Positions 44,114 through 53,619 of a DNA stretch of 64,000 bases are shown one piece after another. The DNA is taken from contig OZ254962.1 in the NCBI GenBank assembly GCA_965276005.1, positions 186,001 to 250,000 on the forward strand, read 5' to 3'. The notes beneath the pieces were generated by a model, which saw only the letters and a program-made list of their open reading frames with translations, had not been told where the DNA came from and searched no databases. Positions within the stretch are counted from its first letter, which is position 1, and every line of letters starts with the position of its first letter. The translations under genes and the position numbers were made by a program. This stretch comes from G965232465 sp965276005. GTDB lineage: Bacteria > Pseudomonadota > Alphaproteobacteria > JAQWUY01.

Positions 44114-44896
44114 ATGGATATTAACAACACCCATATTTTGATAACCGGCGGTACGGGAGTATTAGGTACCGCCCTGATTCGTCTGTTGTCGCCCTATACG
44201 GATACTATAACCGTTGTTGGTCGTAACGCACAAGCGTTGTCCGAAATGCAATCCCAACATAAAGTAACGCCCTTCATCGCCGATTTATCCGCTAACAAAG
44301 ACCGCAAAAAAGTATGTGCCTATATTGCCAAAAATCCCGTCGATATAGTGGTGCATTGTGCGGGGATTTTGGCTATCGAACCGTTTGAAAATACCGATTT
44401 TGACGCTATACAAGAAACCGTCGACATAAACCTGACCGCAGGTGTGCAAATTGGGCAGCAGGCAATAAAAACCGCTCTGGCACATAACCGCCCGATAAAA
44501 ATTGTCCCCATAGCATCGGTAGGGGCGGATATGGCAATGCCGTTTTTTGGCGTCTATGGGGCGACAAAGTTCGGACTAAAAGGCTTGTGTCAAGGGCTTA
44601 GTCGTGAGTATGATAAAACCCTTGTATCTGTACTGTTGGTCGCCCCTCGCACCATCAAAAGCGATACTATGGACGCCAATATAAAACACATTCTCAAAGC
44701 CATGATGGCAGGGGCGGACAGCCCAGAATATATCGCCCGACATATTGTAAAAGCCATAAAATCCGATAAAAAACGCTTGTATTTTGGGGCGGTGGAGCGA
44801 ATCGGTATATGGGTAAATGGCGTTATGCCTATGGCAACAGATATACTGTTTAAAGTGTGGACGCCGATTATAAAACGCAACATTGTACCTAAATAG
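44114..44896 (+). CDS. Short-chain dehydrogenase/reductase
   Basis: 260 residues from the ATG at 44114 (MDINNTHILITGGTGVLG), just after the stop of the oxidoreductase; an in-frame ATG at 44039 lies inside that gene. The cofactor motif TGGTGVLG, the catalytic YGATK (Y about 156, K about 160) preceded by IASVGA, and VHCAGILAIEPFENT (NAG-like) are those of classical SDRs. The C-terminal segment RAIYSG-like is replaced by EYIARHIVKAIKSDKKRLYFG. The substrate is unknown. The two adjacent oxidoreductases probably share a transcript. Confidence 0.88.
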   Translation: MDINNTHILITGGTGVLGTALIRLLSPYTDTITVVGRNAQALSEMQSQHKVTPFIADLSANKDRKKVCAYIAKNPVDIVVHCAGILAIEPFENTDFDAIQETVDINLTAGVQIGQQAIKTALAHNRPIKIVPIASVGADMAMPFFGVYGATKFGLKGLCQGLSREYDKTLVSVLLVAPRTIKSDTMDANIKHILKAMMAGADSPEYIARHIVKAIKSDKKRLYFGAVERIGIWVNGVMPMATDILFKVWTPIIKRNIVPK

Positions 44897-45041
44897 TTAC
44901 CATTAAAGTTAGAAAAAACTGTATTTTTTGCCAAAACTATAGTATTGTACCAGTACGCAAGTGTGCTTTTATGTACTTGATTTATAAACATAATATACGA
45001 TAGGCAGGTCATACAAATAAAAAGGGGGAAAGGGGGAATCT

Positions 45042-45725
45042 GTGCTGAGATCATACAGGGATGTTTTATCCGCCGTAACAAAAGCGTGTGTTGCCACAGG
45101 GCTCGATGGCAGTCGAGTGCCAAGAATGATATTGCATTTAGACATGCTGGGGTACGCAGGTGTCAAGGGTTTTGTCGCCCGTATGTGTGCAGATGGGGCG
45201 TGTGCTGTACCTCCTGTACACATACAGGTATCTGAAAGCCAGTCGCACATATGTGCGGATTTTCACGGTAAAAGTATATTGTACTATATTGTTGATGTGT
45301 TGCCACAAATTACAAAATCGTTGGTGCGTAACACTAGGGCGACAGTGCATATTCGAAACACTACGGATCGGCTGATGCTGTGTTCGGAGCTGAGCTATAT
45401 CGCCAATCAAGGATACGATGTGCGGGCAATATGTGGACGGCAAGCGGACTGTATGGTCATACACACCCCCCGTTACCAAGATTTTCCCTGTATTTACACA
45501 GTCGCCGATCGTATGCAAACCGGGGATGTGGAAGTGTCGTTTTCGAAACAAGTATCGTCGCCACAGGTACCAAAAACTGCTAAAAATGTGCTGACTACTG
45601 ATGTGTTTTCGAAACGGTTTAACAGTGCCATGCTACAAGGCGTTGCTATCGACGGAAAAACTTGGGAAAAACTGACACAATTGGGCGTATGGAGTCCTGC
45701 GTATCAACAAACACAGGCTGTTTAA
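45042..45725 (+). CDS. Conserved-looking hypothetical protein
   Basis: 227 residues starting at GTG with purine-rich AAAGGGGGAA about 9 bp upstream. I do not recognise a family. The protein is soluble, contains seven cysteines, and shows alternating strand/helix segments such as SILYYIVDVLPQITKSLV and ATVHIRNTTDRLMLCSELSYIA. A 137-residue minus-strand frame covers the same bases. I prefer the plus frame because it is longer, has an RBS and its composition matches neighbours. The 145-bp leader 44897-45041 contains AT-rich promoter-like sequence. Confidence 0.5.
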   Translation: MLRSYRDVLSAVTKACVATGLDGSRVPRMILHLDMLGYAGVKGFVARMCADGACAVPPVHIQVSESQSHICADFHGKSILYYIVDVLPQITKSLVRNTRATVHIRNTTDRLMLCSELSYIANQGYDVRAICGRQADCMVIHTPRYQDFPCIYTVADRMQTGDVEVSFSKQVSSPQVPKTAKNVLTTDVFSKRFNSAMLQGVAIDGKTWEKLTQLGVWSPAYQQTQAV

Positions 45726-45831
45726 TAGTATATTATAATATTGCTATCCCATATTGACTTTTTTTCTTTAGTCGCCTATTATGCAATAGATAAAATAAAC
45801 ATTGTGTAAACTGTAAGGAGAGAACCCGAAA

Positions 45832-47778
45832 ATGATTGATAAAACGCTGGATAGTGAAACCCGTATTTCTGTTGCAGGTACGCACCATGCCTATACCCGT
45901 CGACAGTTTGATGATCTGTATACGCAATCGATACAACAGCCGGATGTGTTTTGGGCACAAATGGCAAAGCGTATCGATTGGCATACATTCCCCACTAAGA
46001 TAAAGCACACGGATTATAATAAAGATAGTTTTGCCATTAAGTGGTTCGAAGATGGGGTGTTAAATGCCTGTTATAACTGTGTGGACAGACACGCAGATAC
46101 CACTCCGGACAATATCGCTATCACTTGGCAAGACGATACTCCCGGTGTCTATCGAACATATACATATAAGGACTTAAAAACAGAGGTTGCCACCTTTGCC
46201 AATGTGTTAAAACACTTGGGTGTTGGCAAGGGCGATGTGGTGACGATTTATATGCCTATGGTGCCGCAGGCGGTGTTTGCTATGCTGGCTTGTGCCAGAA
46301 TCGGGGCGGTACACAGTGTGGTATTTGGCGGTTTTAGTGCCGACAGCTTGGCAAACCGTATTAACGATTGCCATTCGAAATGTGTTATTACCGCTGATGA
46401 GGCTCGCAGAGGCGGTAAATTCGTTCCCCTGAAAGACAATGTGGATAAGGCGATTGCCGCCTGTCCACAAGTGGCACATGTATTGGTTGTTGACATTGGC
46501 GATACCCCGGTGCATACAGGGGAAAAAGATGTTGTGTACAGCCAAGTTGCCACAGCTGTTACCGCTGATTGCCCCTGTGAGCCCGTAGGGGCGGAACATC
46601 CGTTGTTTATTTTGTATACTTCGGGGTCGACCGGATCGCCAAAGGGCTTGGTACATACCACCGGTGGGTATATGGTGTATGCGAACCTCACTTTTGAAAC
46701 TTTGTTCGATTATCGGCAAGGAGAAGTGTATTGGTGTACCGCTGATGTGGGGTGGATTACTGGGCATTCGTATATTGTCTATGGTCCGTTAAGTGCGGGG
46801 GCGAATACGCTGGTATTTTCCGGCGTGCCTACATACCCAGATGCGTCCAGATTTTGGCAAATTGTCGATACGCACAAGGTGCATATATTCTACACCGCCC
46901 CCACCGCTATTCGAGCGTTGTTGGCGATGGGCGATTCGTATCTCGACAGCACCCAGCGGCACAGCTTGCGGATTTTAGGATCGGTGGGCGAGCCTATCAA
47001 TGTGGAGGCGTGGGAGTGGTACTTTGATGTGGTCGGGCATAAGCGATGCCCCATTGTCGATACATGGTGGCAAACAGAAACCGGCGGCGTGTTAATGGCA
47101 CCGGTGCCGTACCTGTGGGATATGAAACCTAGTAAGGCAAGTTTTCCGTTCTTTGGCGTGCAACCGGCTATTTTTGACGAAGCGGGCAACGAGGTTATCG
47201 GCGAAGGCAACGGACGGTTCTGTATGCGGGATTCATGGCCCGGACAAGCCCGTACGATTTACAACAACCAACAGCGATTCCTCGACACCTATTTTTCTGA
47301 AATCGACGGCTATTACTTCACCGGCGATGGGGCGGTGCGGGATGCGGACGGATATATCCGTATCACTGGACGGATGGACGATGTACTCAATGTATCGGGA
47401 CACCGATTGGGAACAGCCGAAATCGAAGACGCTATCGACGAACACGAAGACATCGCCGAAAGTGCCGTAGTAGGATACCACCACCCCATTAAAGGCGAGG
47501 GCGTATATGCGTTTTGTATCGTCAAAGACGGCGTTAAGGTGAGTGAACAGCTGCAAAAAGATGTAAACGCTATGGTACGGGAAAAAATCGGTCCCATCGC
47601 CAATCTGGACTTTGTCCACTTTACCCCCGCCTTACCGAAAACCCGTTCGGGTAAAATCATGAGGCGGATTTTAAGAAAAATTGCCAATCAAGATTGCGAA
47701 GACTTCGGCGATGTATCGACCTTAACCGATCCAAGCGTGGTCGATACCTTAATAAAAACCATGCCTAAAATGGGGTAG
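45832..47778 (+). CDS. acs: Acetyl-CoA synthetase
   Basis: 648 residues, the standard length. It makes acetyl-CoA from acetate, ATP and CoA. The P-loop YTSGSTGSPKGLVHT, DVGWITGHSYIVYGPL, TWWQTETGG and YFTGDGAVRDADGY are adenylation motifs. The C-terminal SGKIMRRILRKIA carries the acetylatable catalytic lysine. The RBS AAGGAGAG precedes the ATG. It converges with rmuC and shares the terminator at 47790-47820. Confidence 0.98.
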   Translation: MIDKTLDSETRISVAGTHHAYTRRQFDDLYTQSIQQPDVFWAQMAKRIDWHTFPTKIKHTDYNKDSFAIKWFEDGVLNACYNCVDRHADTTPDNIAITWQDDTPGVYRTYTYKDLKTEVATFANVLKHLGVGKGDVVTIYMPMVPQAVFAMLACARIGAVHSVVFGGFSADSLANRINDCHSKCVITADEARRGGKFVPLKDNVDKAIAACPQVAHVLVVDIGDTPVHTGEKDVVYSQVATAVTADCPCEPVGAEHPLFILYTSGSTGSPKGLVHTTGGYMVYANLTFETLFDYRQGEVYWCTADVGWITGHSYIVYGPLSAGANTLVFSGVPTYPDASRFWQIVDTHKVHIFYTAPTAIRALLAMGDSYLDSTQRHSLRILGSVGEPINVEAWEWYFDVVGHKRCPIVDTWWQTETGGVLMAPVPYLWDMKPSKASFPFFGVQPAIFDEAGNEVIGEGNGRFCMRDSWPGQARTIYNNQQRFLDTYFSEIDGYYFTGDGAVRDADGYIRITGRMDDVLNVSGHRLGTAEIEDAIDEHEDIAESAVVGYHHPIKGEGVYAFCIVKDGVKVSEQLQKDVNAMVREKIGPIANLDFVHFTPALPKTRSGKIMRRILRKIANQDCEDFGDVSTLTDPSVVDTLIKTMPKMG

Positions 47779-47789
47779 GGGTGTGAAAC

Positions 47790-47820
47790 AAAAAATTGGC
47801 ACGGGGTGTTGCGATTTTTT
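47790..47820. terminator. Likely bidirectional terminator between acs and rmuC
   Basis: AAAAAATTG (47790-47798) pairs with CGATTTTTT (47812-47820) with one G-T pair. The T run on each strand serves the opposite gene. The stem is AT-rich, so its strength is uncertain. Confidence 0.5.
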
Positions 47821-49021
47821 ATTCTTTGACTTCGATTTGCTCTAAATCGTTGATACCCTTGTGTTCAGGAATACCCAATTTTTCCATTTCTCTAACCCGT
47901 TCAGGGATATTTCTATTTAGGGTTGTAATAACTCCATTGTAACCTTTCTGGGCACGGGCTAGCCCTGCTTGTATTTCGGTAGTATCCTTAAATATTTTTT
48001 GTACATTTTTTAGGACAGACGCAGTAAATTTTTCAATATCTTCATAGTTTTTGATTTTTTTGTGCAACTCTACTTTTTGCTTGGCAATACCAATGGCTAT
48101 CCATAAGCCAGTAGGACCGCAAACAAAAATACCTTTTTCCGATGCCTTGCGTTGAAAATTGGGGTCTGCGTCTTGAATTTTCTCTACTGCTGATTCGTTT
48201 GGCAAAAACATAATGGTTGGGATATTTTCCCGTAAAATAGAAGTATGTTGTTGGATTTTTAATTCTTTTTGCACTTCGGTTGTATACTCCTTGCTCCCAA
48301 GTGTCCTTAAATGTTGATTCATACTTCTTTTTAAATTTTCGTTTGCTTCTTTGGCGGCGGTAGGGTCGTTTTGTTGTTCTGCTGTCGCTAATTCGTATAT
48401 GAATTTACTGGCTTTTGAATCGATAACCAATGCATTTTCATCGGGCAGTATAACAATGGCATCTGCCCTTAAATTGGCGGTGGTAAATTGGGTGAAAAAG
48501 TCGATGCCTTTGCGAAATTTAAAATTTTCTAGAGTGTTTTCAAGAATGGTTTCTGTGGCACTACCAATATTGGCAGATGATGAGAAAGCATTTTTTAGGG
48601 TTTCGCCCAGTTCTTGATTTCTTTCCACATCTGATTTTAGGGCACCAATAGCCGCTGTAAGGTCTTTGAGATTACCGTAAAATACTCTTTCTTTTGCTTC
48701 AAAGTCTTGTTTATTTTGTGTGCGATTTGCTTCTGCTTGTCGATTGTGTGTTTCTAATAATTGGGTTACAAGATCTCGATTAGATTCTGTGCTGATATTT
48801 TTTACTGCATTGGTTATTTTTTGTTCCCACTTTTCTTGTTGTTCTAAACTAGCGGTTAAGTGTCCTTTTTCTTCAATTAAATCTTTATTTTCTCGGTTTA
48901 GTTCGGCGATTTTGTCGGTGAAACTGCTTGTGTCCACTGTTTGGGCTTTACGGATTAAAAACACAATGCCACCGCCGATAACAGCCCCTACAAAAAAAAT
49001 AATTAACGAAAAAAATTCCAT
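47819..49021 (-). CDS. rmuC: DNA recombination protein RmuC
   Basis: 400 residues. An N-terminal membrane anchor (MEFFSLIIFFVGAVIGGGIV), then a coiled coil (about 33-150) and the RmuC domain with NFKFRKGIDFFTQF, ADAIVILPDENALVIDSK, PTIMFLPNESAVEKI and a terminal KGYNGVITTLNR. RmuC limits inversions and recombination at repeats and restricts some mobile DNA. The nuclease-like core D/E residues (DAIVILP...VIDSKA) are present. The gene is AT-richer by eye than acs and def beside it. Confidence 0.93.
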   Translation of the reverse strand: MEFFSLIIFFVGAVIGGGIVFLIRKAQTVDTSSFTDKIAELNRENKDLIEEKGHLTASLEQQEKWEQKITNAVKNISTESNRDLVTQLLETHNRQAEANRTQNKQDFEAKERVFYGNLKDLTAAIGALKSDVERNQELGETLKNAFSSSANIGSATETILENTLENFKFRKGIDFFTQFTTANLRADAIVILPDENALVIDSKASKFIYELATAEQQNDPTAAKEANENLKRSMNQHLRTLGSKEYTTEVQKELKIQQHTSILRENIPTIMFLPNESAVEKIQDADPNFQRKASEKGIFVCGPTGLWIAIGIAKQKVELHKKIKNYEDIEKFTASVLKNVQKIFKDTTEIQAGLARAQKGYNGVITTLNRNIPERVREMEKLGIPEHKGINDLEQIEVKE

Positions 49022-49092
49022 AATAATTGACCTTTTGAAAATAAAGTATTACATTCCCTTACTGTGTATATATTAAAAGGAGACCGCTTATT

Positions 49093-49620
49093 ATGTCAAG
49101 CCCATTTGAAAAATTGTCGATTGTCTATGTGCCCGATTCGGTACTTTCGCAGGTGGCGGCACCTGTGGCGGAAGTTACCGATGAGATGCGGTATTATTTG
49201 GATGAGATGGTGCGGGTGATGTATGCACAAGGCGGTATCGGGCTGGCGGCGAATCAGGTGGGGCTATTGCACCGCTTGGCGGTGATGGATTGTACAGAGG
49301 AAGACGAGGATCCTGTGGTATATAAAATGATCAATCCAGAAATTACTTGGACATCCGAACACACAAGCACGGCACAAGAAGGGTGTTTATCGATTCCCAC
49401 CGCTAAGGCGGACATCACCCGTCCGGCTGAGGTGACTGTCAAGTATTGGGATGAAAATGGCACGCTTTGTGAAATGACCACTGGGGGGGTGCTGGCGACC
49501 TGTATTCAACATGAGGTCGACCACCTTAACGGTGTGCTGTTTATCGATTATTTATCAAAACTCAAACGGGATATGGCACTAAAAAAAGTCGAAAAATTCA
49601 AACGCCTAAATAAGGAATAA
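49093..49620 (+). CDS. def: Peptide deformylase
   Basis: 175 residues. It removes the formyl group from nascent N-terminal methionine. The three signature motifs are present: GIGLAANQVG, EGCLSIP (metal-ligand Cys) and QHEVDHLNGVLF (HEVDH metal ligands). RBS AAAAGGAG. It lies 5 bp before fmt, the universal def-fmt pair. Confidence 0.98.
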   Translation: MSSPFEKLSIVYVPDSVLSQVAAPVAEVTDEMRYYLDEMVRVMYAQGGIGLAANQVGLLHRLAVMDCTEEDEDPVVYKMINPEITWTSEHTSTAQEGCLSIPTAKADITRPAEVTVKYWDENGTLCEMTTGGVLATCIQHEVDHLNGVLFIDYLSKLKRDMALKKVEKFKRLNKE

Positions 49621-49625
49621 CCCCC

Positions 49626-50561
49626 ATGCGTGTAGGTTTTATGGGCAGTCCTGCATACGCTGTCGCCACATTGCAAGCGTTGGTACATGCCGGGTTTGTC
49701 GTCCCCGTTGTATATACCCAACCGCCCCGCCGCAAGGGCAGGGGACAACGGTTCACGCCATGCCCCGTGCATGCTACGGCGGACACATTGGGTATTCCCG
49801 TGTTGCACCCCGTGCATTTTAAAAACGACTCGGACATCGACACTCTAAAAACATGGCATTTGGATATATTGGTGGTGGTGGCGTATGGTATTATTTTACC
49901 ACAAGCGGTTCTCGATATTCCAAAATATGGCTGTATCAATGGGCATGCGTCCCTATTGCCCCGCTGGCGTGGGGCAGCCCCCATTCAAAGGGCAATCGAA
50001 GCAGGTGACAGCGAAACAGGTGTCTGTATCATGCACATGGATGCGGGACTAGACAGCGGCGATATAATCAGTACCCACAAGGTCGACATACCGCCCCATA
50101 TGCACAGTATCGAACTGCACCACATATTATCCAAAGTAACCGCACAAGCGATAGTGCAAGACTTAAAAAATATGGCACAGTGGCAACCAACCCCGCAACC
50201 AACACAAGGTATCACCTACGCCCACAAACTACAAAAATCCGAATCGCTTATCGATTGGCAGCAACCAGCGACGGACATTTACAACAAAATCCGTGCCTTA
50301 CACGGCACACTAGGCACCCAAACCACCATCGACAGCCAAGTGGTAAAAATTATTGCCGCTAAAATATCCAACACCTCCCATACACCCCACACAACCCCCA
50401 TAGGCAGTGTGGTATCCGTAAACCCGTTGCAAATTGCCTGTGGCAACGGCACAACCCTCGACATACAAACCCTGCAAAAACAAGGCAAAAAACCAGTAGC
50501 GACCGAAGATTTTCTAAACGGCACAACTGTACAAGTAGGCGATGTATGGGGCAACCCCTGA
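49626..50561 (+). CDS. fmt: Methionyl-tRNA formyltransferase
   Basis: 311 residues. It formylates initiator Met-tRNA. GFMGSPAYAVATLQAL, VVAYGIILPQAVLD, the active-site block NGHASLLPRWRGAAPIQRAIEAGD (with the N-H-D triad through MDAGLDSGDI) and a C-terminal OB-like domain with THKVDIPPHMHS are as expected. It pairs with def upstream. The 3' half is rich in A and C on the coding strand. The stop codon is within a nested hairpin (50555-50583). Confidence 0.97.
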   Translation: MRVGFMGSPAYAVATLQALVHAGFVVPVVYTQPPRRKGRGQRFTPCPVHATADTLGIPVLHPVHFKNDSDIDTLKTWHLDILVVVAYGIILPQAVLDIPKYGCINGHASLLPRWRGAAPIQRAIEAGDSETGVCIMHMDAGLDSGDIISTHKVDIPPHMHSIELHHILSKVTAQAIVQDLKNMAQWQPTPQPTQGITYAHKLQKSESLIDWQQPATDIYNKIRALHGTLGTQTTIDSQVVKIIAAKISNTSHTPHTTPIGSVVSVNPLQIACGNGTTLDIQTLQKQGKKPVATEDFLNGTTVQVGDVWGNP

Positions 50562-50583
50562 CCCCTTATAGGGGGGACAGGGG
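50555..50583 (+). terminator. Nested G/C hairpin overlapping the fmt stop codon
   Basis: The outer stem CCCCTG (50555-50560) pairs with CAGGGG (50578-50583), and the inner CCCC (50562-50565) with GGGG. It overlaps the TGA at 50559-50561. No T tract follows, as in the other G/C hairpins of this window. Confidence 0.5.
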
Positions 50584-50592
50584 CGAAATAAA

Positions 50593-50754
50593 TCATATAG
50601 TTTTGTGATTAAACGGTACCTCATTATAGCCGGGTTTTTTAATAAGCCCTCTCTTTTCCATCCTTTCTAGCTTTTCTAAAATGGTGAGATTTTTTTTACT
50701 TGGCTTATATTTTTTAAGCATATCCCTATGATTTTTTTCGATATTCGTTGTCAT
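50593..50754 (-). CDS. Small basic hypothetical protein (53 residues)
   Basis: A short frame with a good RBS: on the minus strand AAAGGAGAAATAGT precedes the ATG (50752-50754). The protein, MTTNIEKNHRDMLKKYKPSK and onward, ends NEVPFNHKTI; it is highly charged and probably helical. It starts 12 bp after the stop of the frameshifted Clp-fold protease, so it probably shared that transcript. No family recognised. Confidence 0.55.
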   Translation of the reverse strand: MTTNIEKNHRDMLKKYKPSKKNLTILEKLERMEKRGLIKKPGYNEVPFNHKTI

Positions 50755-50766
50755 ACTATTTCTCCT

Positions 50767-51629
50767 TTATGTGTTGGATTGTATTAAATCTTTACTAAAA
50801 CTAAAACAATGGGAGTCCGCATACTTTGGTATTTGTTGTGCCAAATTGCGATACTCTGTAATATTTTGGTGTAACAGACTAAATTCTTGCTTGTTAGAAT
50901 AGTCTACAATTTGAATCTGTAATTGATTCAAATGCGTTAATCCCAATGGGCGACTATGTGAGTGCCACCGTTTAAAATCACTTAGCTGAGCGGCGATTTG
51001 TTTTGCCCTTTGCCCTTTATCTTGTTTCGTATTCCAATATTTAAATTTATATTTTTCCAGCCATTCTGTAACCAAGTCCGTTGCCAATTGTATAGCACTT
51101 TCATATAGCGACAATGTGGCGGCATCAAAAGACTGTAAAATCATTATATCTGCTTCACTTAATTCGAATCCAGATTCAGCCTTTTCTAGTAATTTTTGGT
51201 ATTGATGTAAATACCCTGTTGCAGGCACATATTTCCCTTGGTGGTTCAAGACCTGTGGGTCTATGGGACCTAATGTTGCCGCATAGTGCATCATGATACT
51301 ATTACCAGATAGGGCAATCATAGTGCCAGCGGACATTGCATATTCATCGATGACAAAAGTCACATCATCAAAATGATAACGGATGGCATTGACAAACTTT
51401 TCTGCACCTTCGGGAGATCCGCCGGGAGTACGCAGTAAAACCGCAACAGAGCCATTTTTTTATCCCGGTTTTTTACCAATTCTAAGCATCTCAAAAATGT
51501 TGCGTCTATGCCATAGGTAACGGTGCCATCATATGAAATGACAGGAACCTTAACAATATCTTCTATGCTCGACATGGCATTTGCCATTTTGTTTTGTATG
51601 ACGGCTAAAGTCACCTTTTCAGCGTCCAT
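50767..51629 (-). pseudogene. Clp-fold serine protease (serine dehydrogenase proteinase-like), frameshifted
   Basis: Two minus frames (51360-51629 and 50767-51363) give one protein if one base is added to the A7 run whose complement is 51455-51461. Then LVKNRDKK continues NGSVAVLLRTPGGSPEGAEKFV and joins TFVIDEYAMSAGTMIALSG. The TPGGS oxyanion block, YAMSAGT (catalytic Ser) and TLGPIDPQV are the signature of membrane-associated ClpP/SppA-fold proteases of the SDH family. Everything else is intact, so either the gene is newly inactivated, the homopolymer is a sequencing error, or slippage expresses it. The 5' methionine is MDAEKVTLAV (51627-51629). Confidence 0.75.
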
Positions 51630-51747
51630 AACATACCCTTTGGTTATCGTATACTAAAATGCAATGTGCACATTATACCATGAGTGTACTATAATTACAA
51701 TACATATTCATTTTACATGCCATGTGCTATATAACAAAACTTGTGCA

Positions 51748-53469
51748 TTACCGCCATCGGGTTAAGGTGCGTTTTGGGGCGTATCTGCTGACTAGGTATG
51801 CCAGATATAGGACACTTCCCAATATTGCTGCTACTATCGACAAGGTCATAAACCAGATCGAGGCGATTTTGTCCATGTGCTCCCGGGGGACGAAGTATGC
51901 GTTCTTTTTTGTACTGTCGATCCACTTGTAAACAGAGCGGGATATGGTGTATATTTGCAGTTGGTATCCCATTTCTGCCACTTTGTTTTGCAGTGCTGTT
52001 TTTTCTGCCCTTAGTGCGGTGATGGTTTGTTGTATTTGCTTGTTTTTATCACGGACATTGTCCATTTTATTGTCTACTTGTTGTAATTTTGACTTGTATT
52101 CCCCTAATACGCCTGTGCGTTGTTGTTGCAATTTATCTGTGGGCTGCATTTTGACTTTTGTTAAATCGGTTTGCTGTTTTTGACCCAATCCTTGAACATA
52201 GGTATCGAGATCGGCAATTTCGATTTTTAAAGCCTGTACTTTGGCGGTATATTCGCTGTCTAGTTTGGATATTTGTGTTTGTTTTATCTGTTCTATTTTT
52301 TGCACATCGCTATTGCCAAGCCAAATATCGCTATTGTTGTCACGGATTTTATTGATGGCATTTTCCAATTGTGTTATTTCGCTGTCGATATTGTGCATAT
52401 CTTGGTCATATCGCTGTTGCAATGCGGTTTGTTTGCTGTCTTTTTCTTGTGTTAGGGTCACCAGTGCTATTTTGCGGCTATCTTTGTTAAAGAAGTTTGC
52501 CGATTCGACGGCTTTTTCTGCTTTGGCAATTTTGGCGGCATAGGTTTTATTTAGGGTATTTTTGTCGTTGTTAAAAGTGTCTTTTAGCTGTTCTCTTTCC
52601 TGTTGTTTTTGGGTTAATTTATTTTGATATTGTTGTTGTTTTTGCAATGCAATATTTCCCTGTTGCTTTTTAAGGGTGTCTATTTGCGTGTTATATTGCT
52701 GTGTCAGTGTATTTTTGTCTTGATAATATTTTTGTTCCATACCTTGTAAGGTGTTGGTTTTAGAGTCCCGCAACTTTTGTGCTGCATTGCGTTGTTTTGT
52801 GTAAGTATCGACCACTTGTTGGCGTTTGTTTTGATATTTTACTTCGATGGTGTGTAGCTGTTTGTCGATGGGGGCTAAGTCCCGTTGCTGGTTGTCGATT
52901 TCCAACTCTCGTTTTTGTTGCAGTTCATCGATGATGGTATGTTGTACTTGTATATCTTGGGCTTTATTTAGCACTTGGTCATTTATGTAGTCGATTTTTG
53001 TATAGGCTTGTTCCAATGATATGGTGCCTTCTTTGTAAGGGGCGGTGGTATTGAGTACCTGCTGGGCATAGTTCATATAAAAGCTGACAGAAAATGTTTC
53101 GAAGGTAACAACCACAGAAAGCAAAAACATAATCGTAAAAAACCCTCGCCAAATAACACTGCGGGTTTTATAAATAGTGTTTAACAGGGGGATTTTTACC
53201 AGTTCAAGTAGGGCTATGATAATAAAAATAACACTGCCAGATTTTACAAACCCTATAATTCCCCCCTTTTCATACTGGGTGAGAGCGACAGCGAAACCAG
53301 CACTGGACGCCAAAATTTCAATCATCCAAGCCCCATACTTCAATTTCGAATCACCCTTGTCCTCAGGGGTTGTTGTATTAGCAGGTTGGACTATTTTCAA
53401 ACCCACATTGTTATTGTCCCCCGATAGACTCGCATCAAGGGATTGCATTGCACTACTACTTGTCTTCAT
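51748..53469 (-). CDS. Membrane-anchored long coiled-coil protein
   Basis: 573 residues, no named family recognised. N-terminal cytoplasmic tail, then three to four hydrophobic segments (about 48-140: IEILASSAGFAVALTQYEKG, SGSVIFIIIALLELVKIPLL, GFFTIMFLLSVVVTFETF). A Gln/Lys-rich coiled coil follows from about 165 to 500 with many repeats of KQQ and QQK, and a last membrane segment near 535-560 (IWFMTLSIVAAILGSVLYLA). Both ends are thus membrane-anchored with a long helical domain between. It lies just downstream (in minus direction) of folK and 118 bp before the Clp-fold protease. It could be a scaffold or sensor; role unknown. Confidence 0.75.
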   Translation of the reverse strand: MKTSSSAMQSLDASLSGDNNNVGLKIVQPANTTTPEDKGDSKLKYGAWMIEILASSAGFAVALTQYEKGGIIGFVKSGSVIFIIIALLELVKIPLLNTIYKTRSVIWRGFFTIMFLLSVVVTFETFSVSFYMNYAQQVLNTTAPYKEGTISLEQAYTKIDYINDQVLNKAQDIQVQHTIIDELQQKRELEIDNQQRDLAPIDKQLHTIEVKYQNKRQQVVDTYTKQRNAAQKLRDSKTNTLQGMEQKYYQDKNTLTQQYNTQIDTLKKQQGNIALQKQQQYQNKLTQKQQEREQLKDTFNNDKNTLNKTYAAKIAKAEKAVESANFFNKDSRKIALVTLTQEKDSKQTALQQRYDQDMHNIDSEITQLENAINKIRDNNSDIWLGNSDVQKIEQIKQTQISKLDSEYTAKVQALKIEIADLDTYVQGLGQKQQTDLTKVKMQPTDKLQQQRTGVLGEYKSKLQQVDNKMDNVRDKNKQIQQTITALRAEKTALQNKVAEMGYQLQIYTISRSVYKWIDSTKKNAYFVPREHMDKIASIWFMTLSIVAAILGSVLYLAYLVSRYAPKRTLTRWR

Positions 53470-53619
53470 TTCCTTCTACCTTATACATTTTGGACGCACA
53501 CACACATACATGCGTTTGAGCCCAGATTACTTAGTTTACTTCACCGCCATAAGCAACACTCGTATAGGGGGTGTTTTTCTTACGACAATATTGTTGCTAT
53601 CATATACCTTGTGTATATG

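Noticed and set aside
45138..45551. 137-codon minus-strand frame opposite the hypothetical gene at 45042-45725
   Set aside because: No RBS or family pattern; the plus frame is longer and preceded by a purine-rich RBS. Some doubt remains because neither is recognised.
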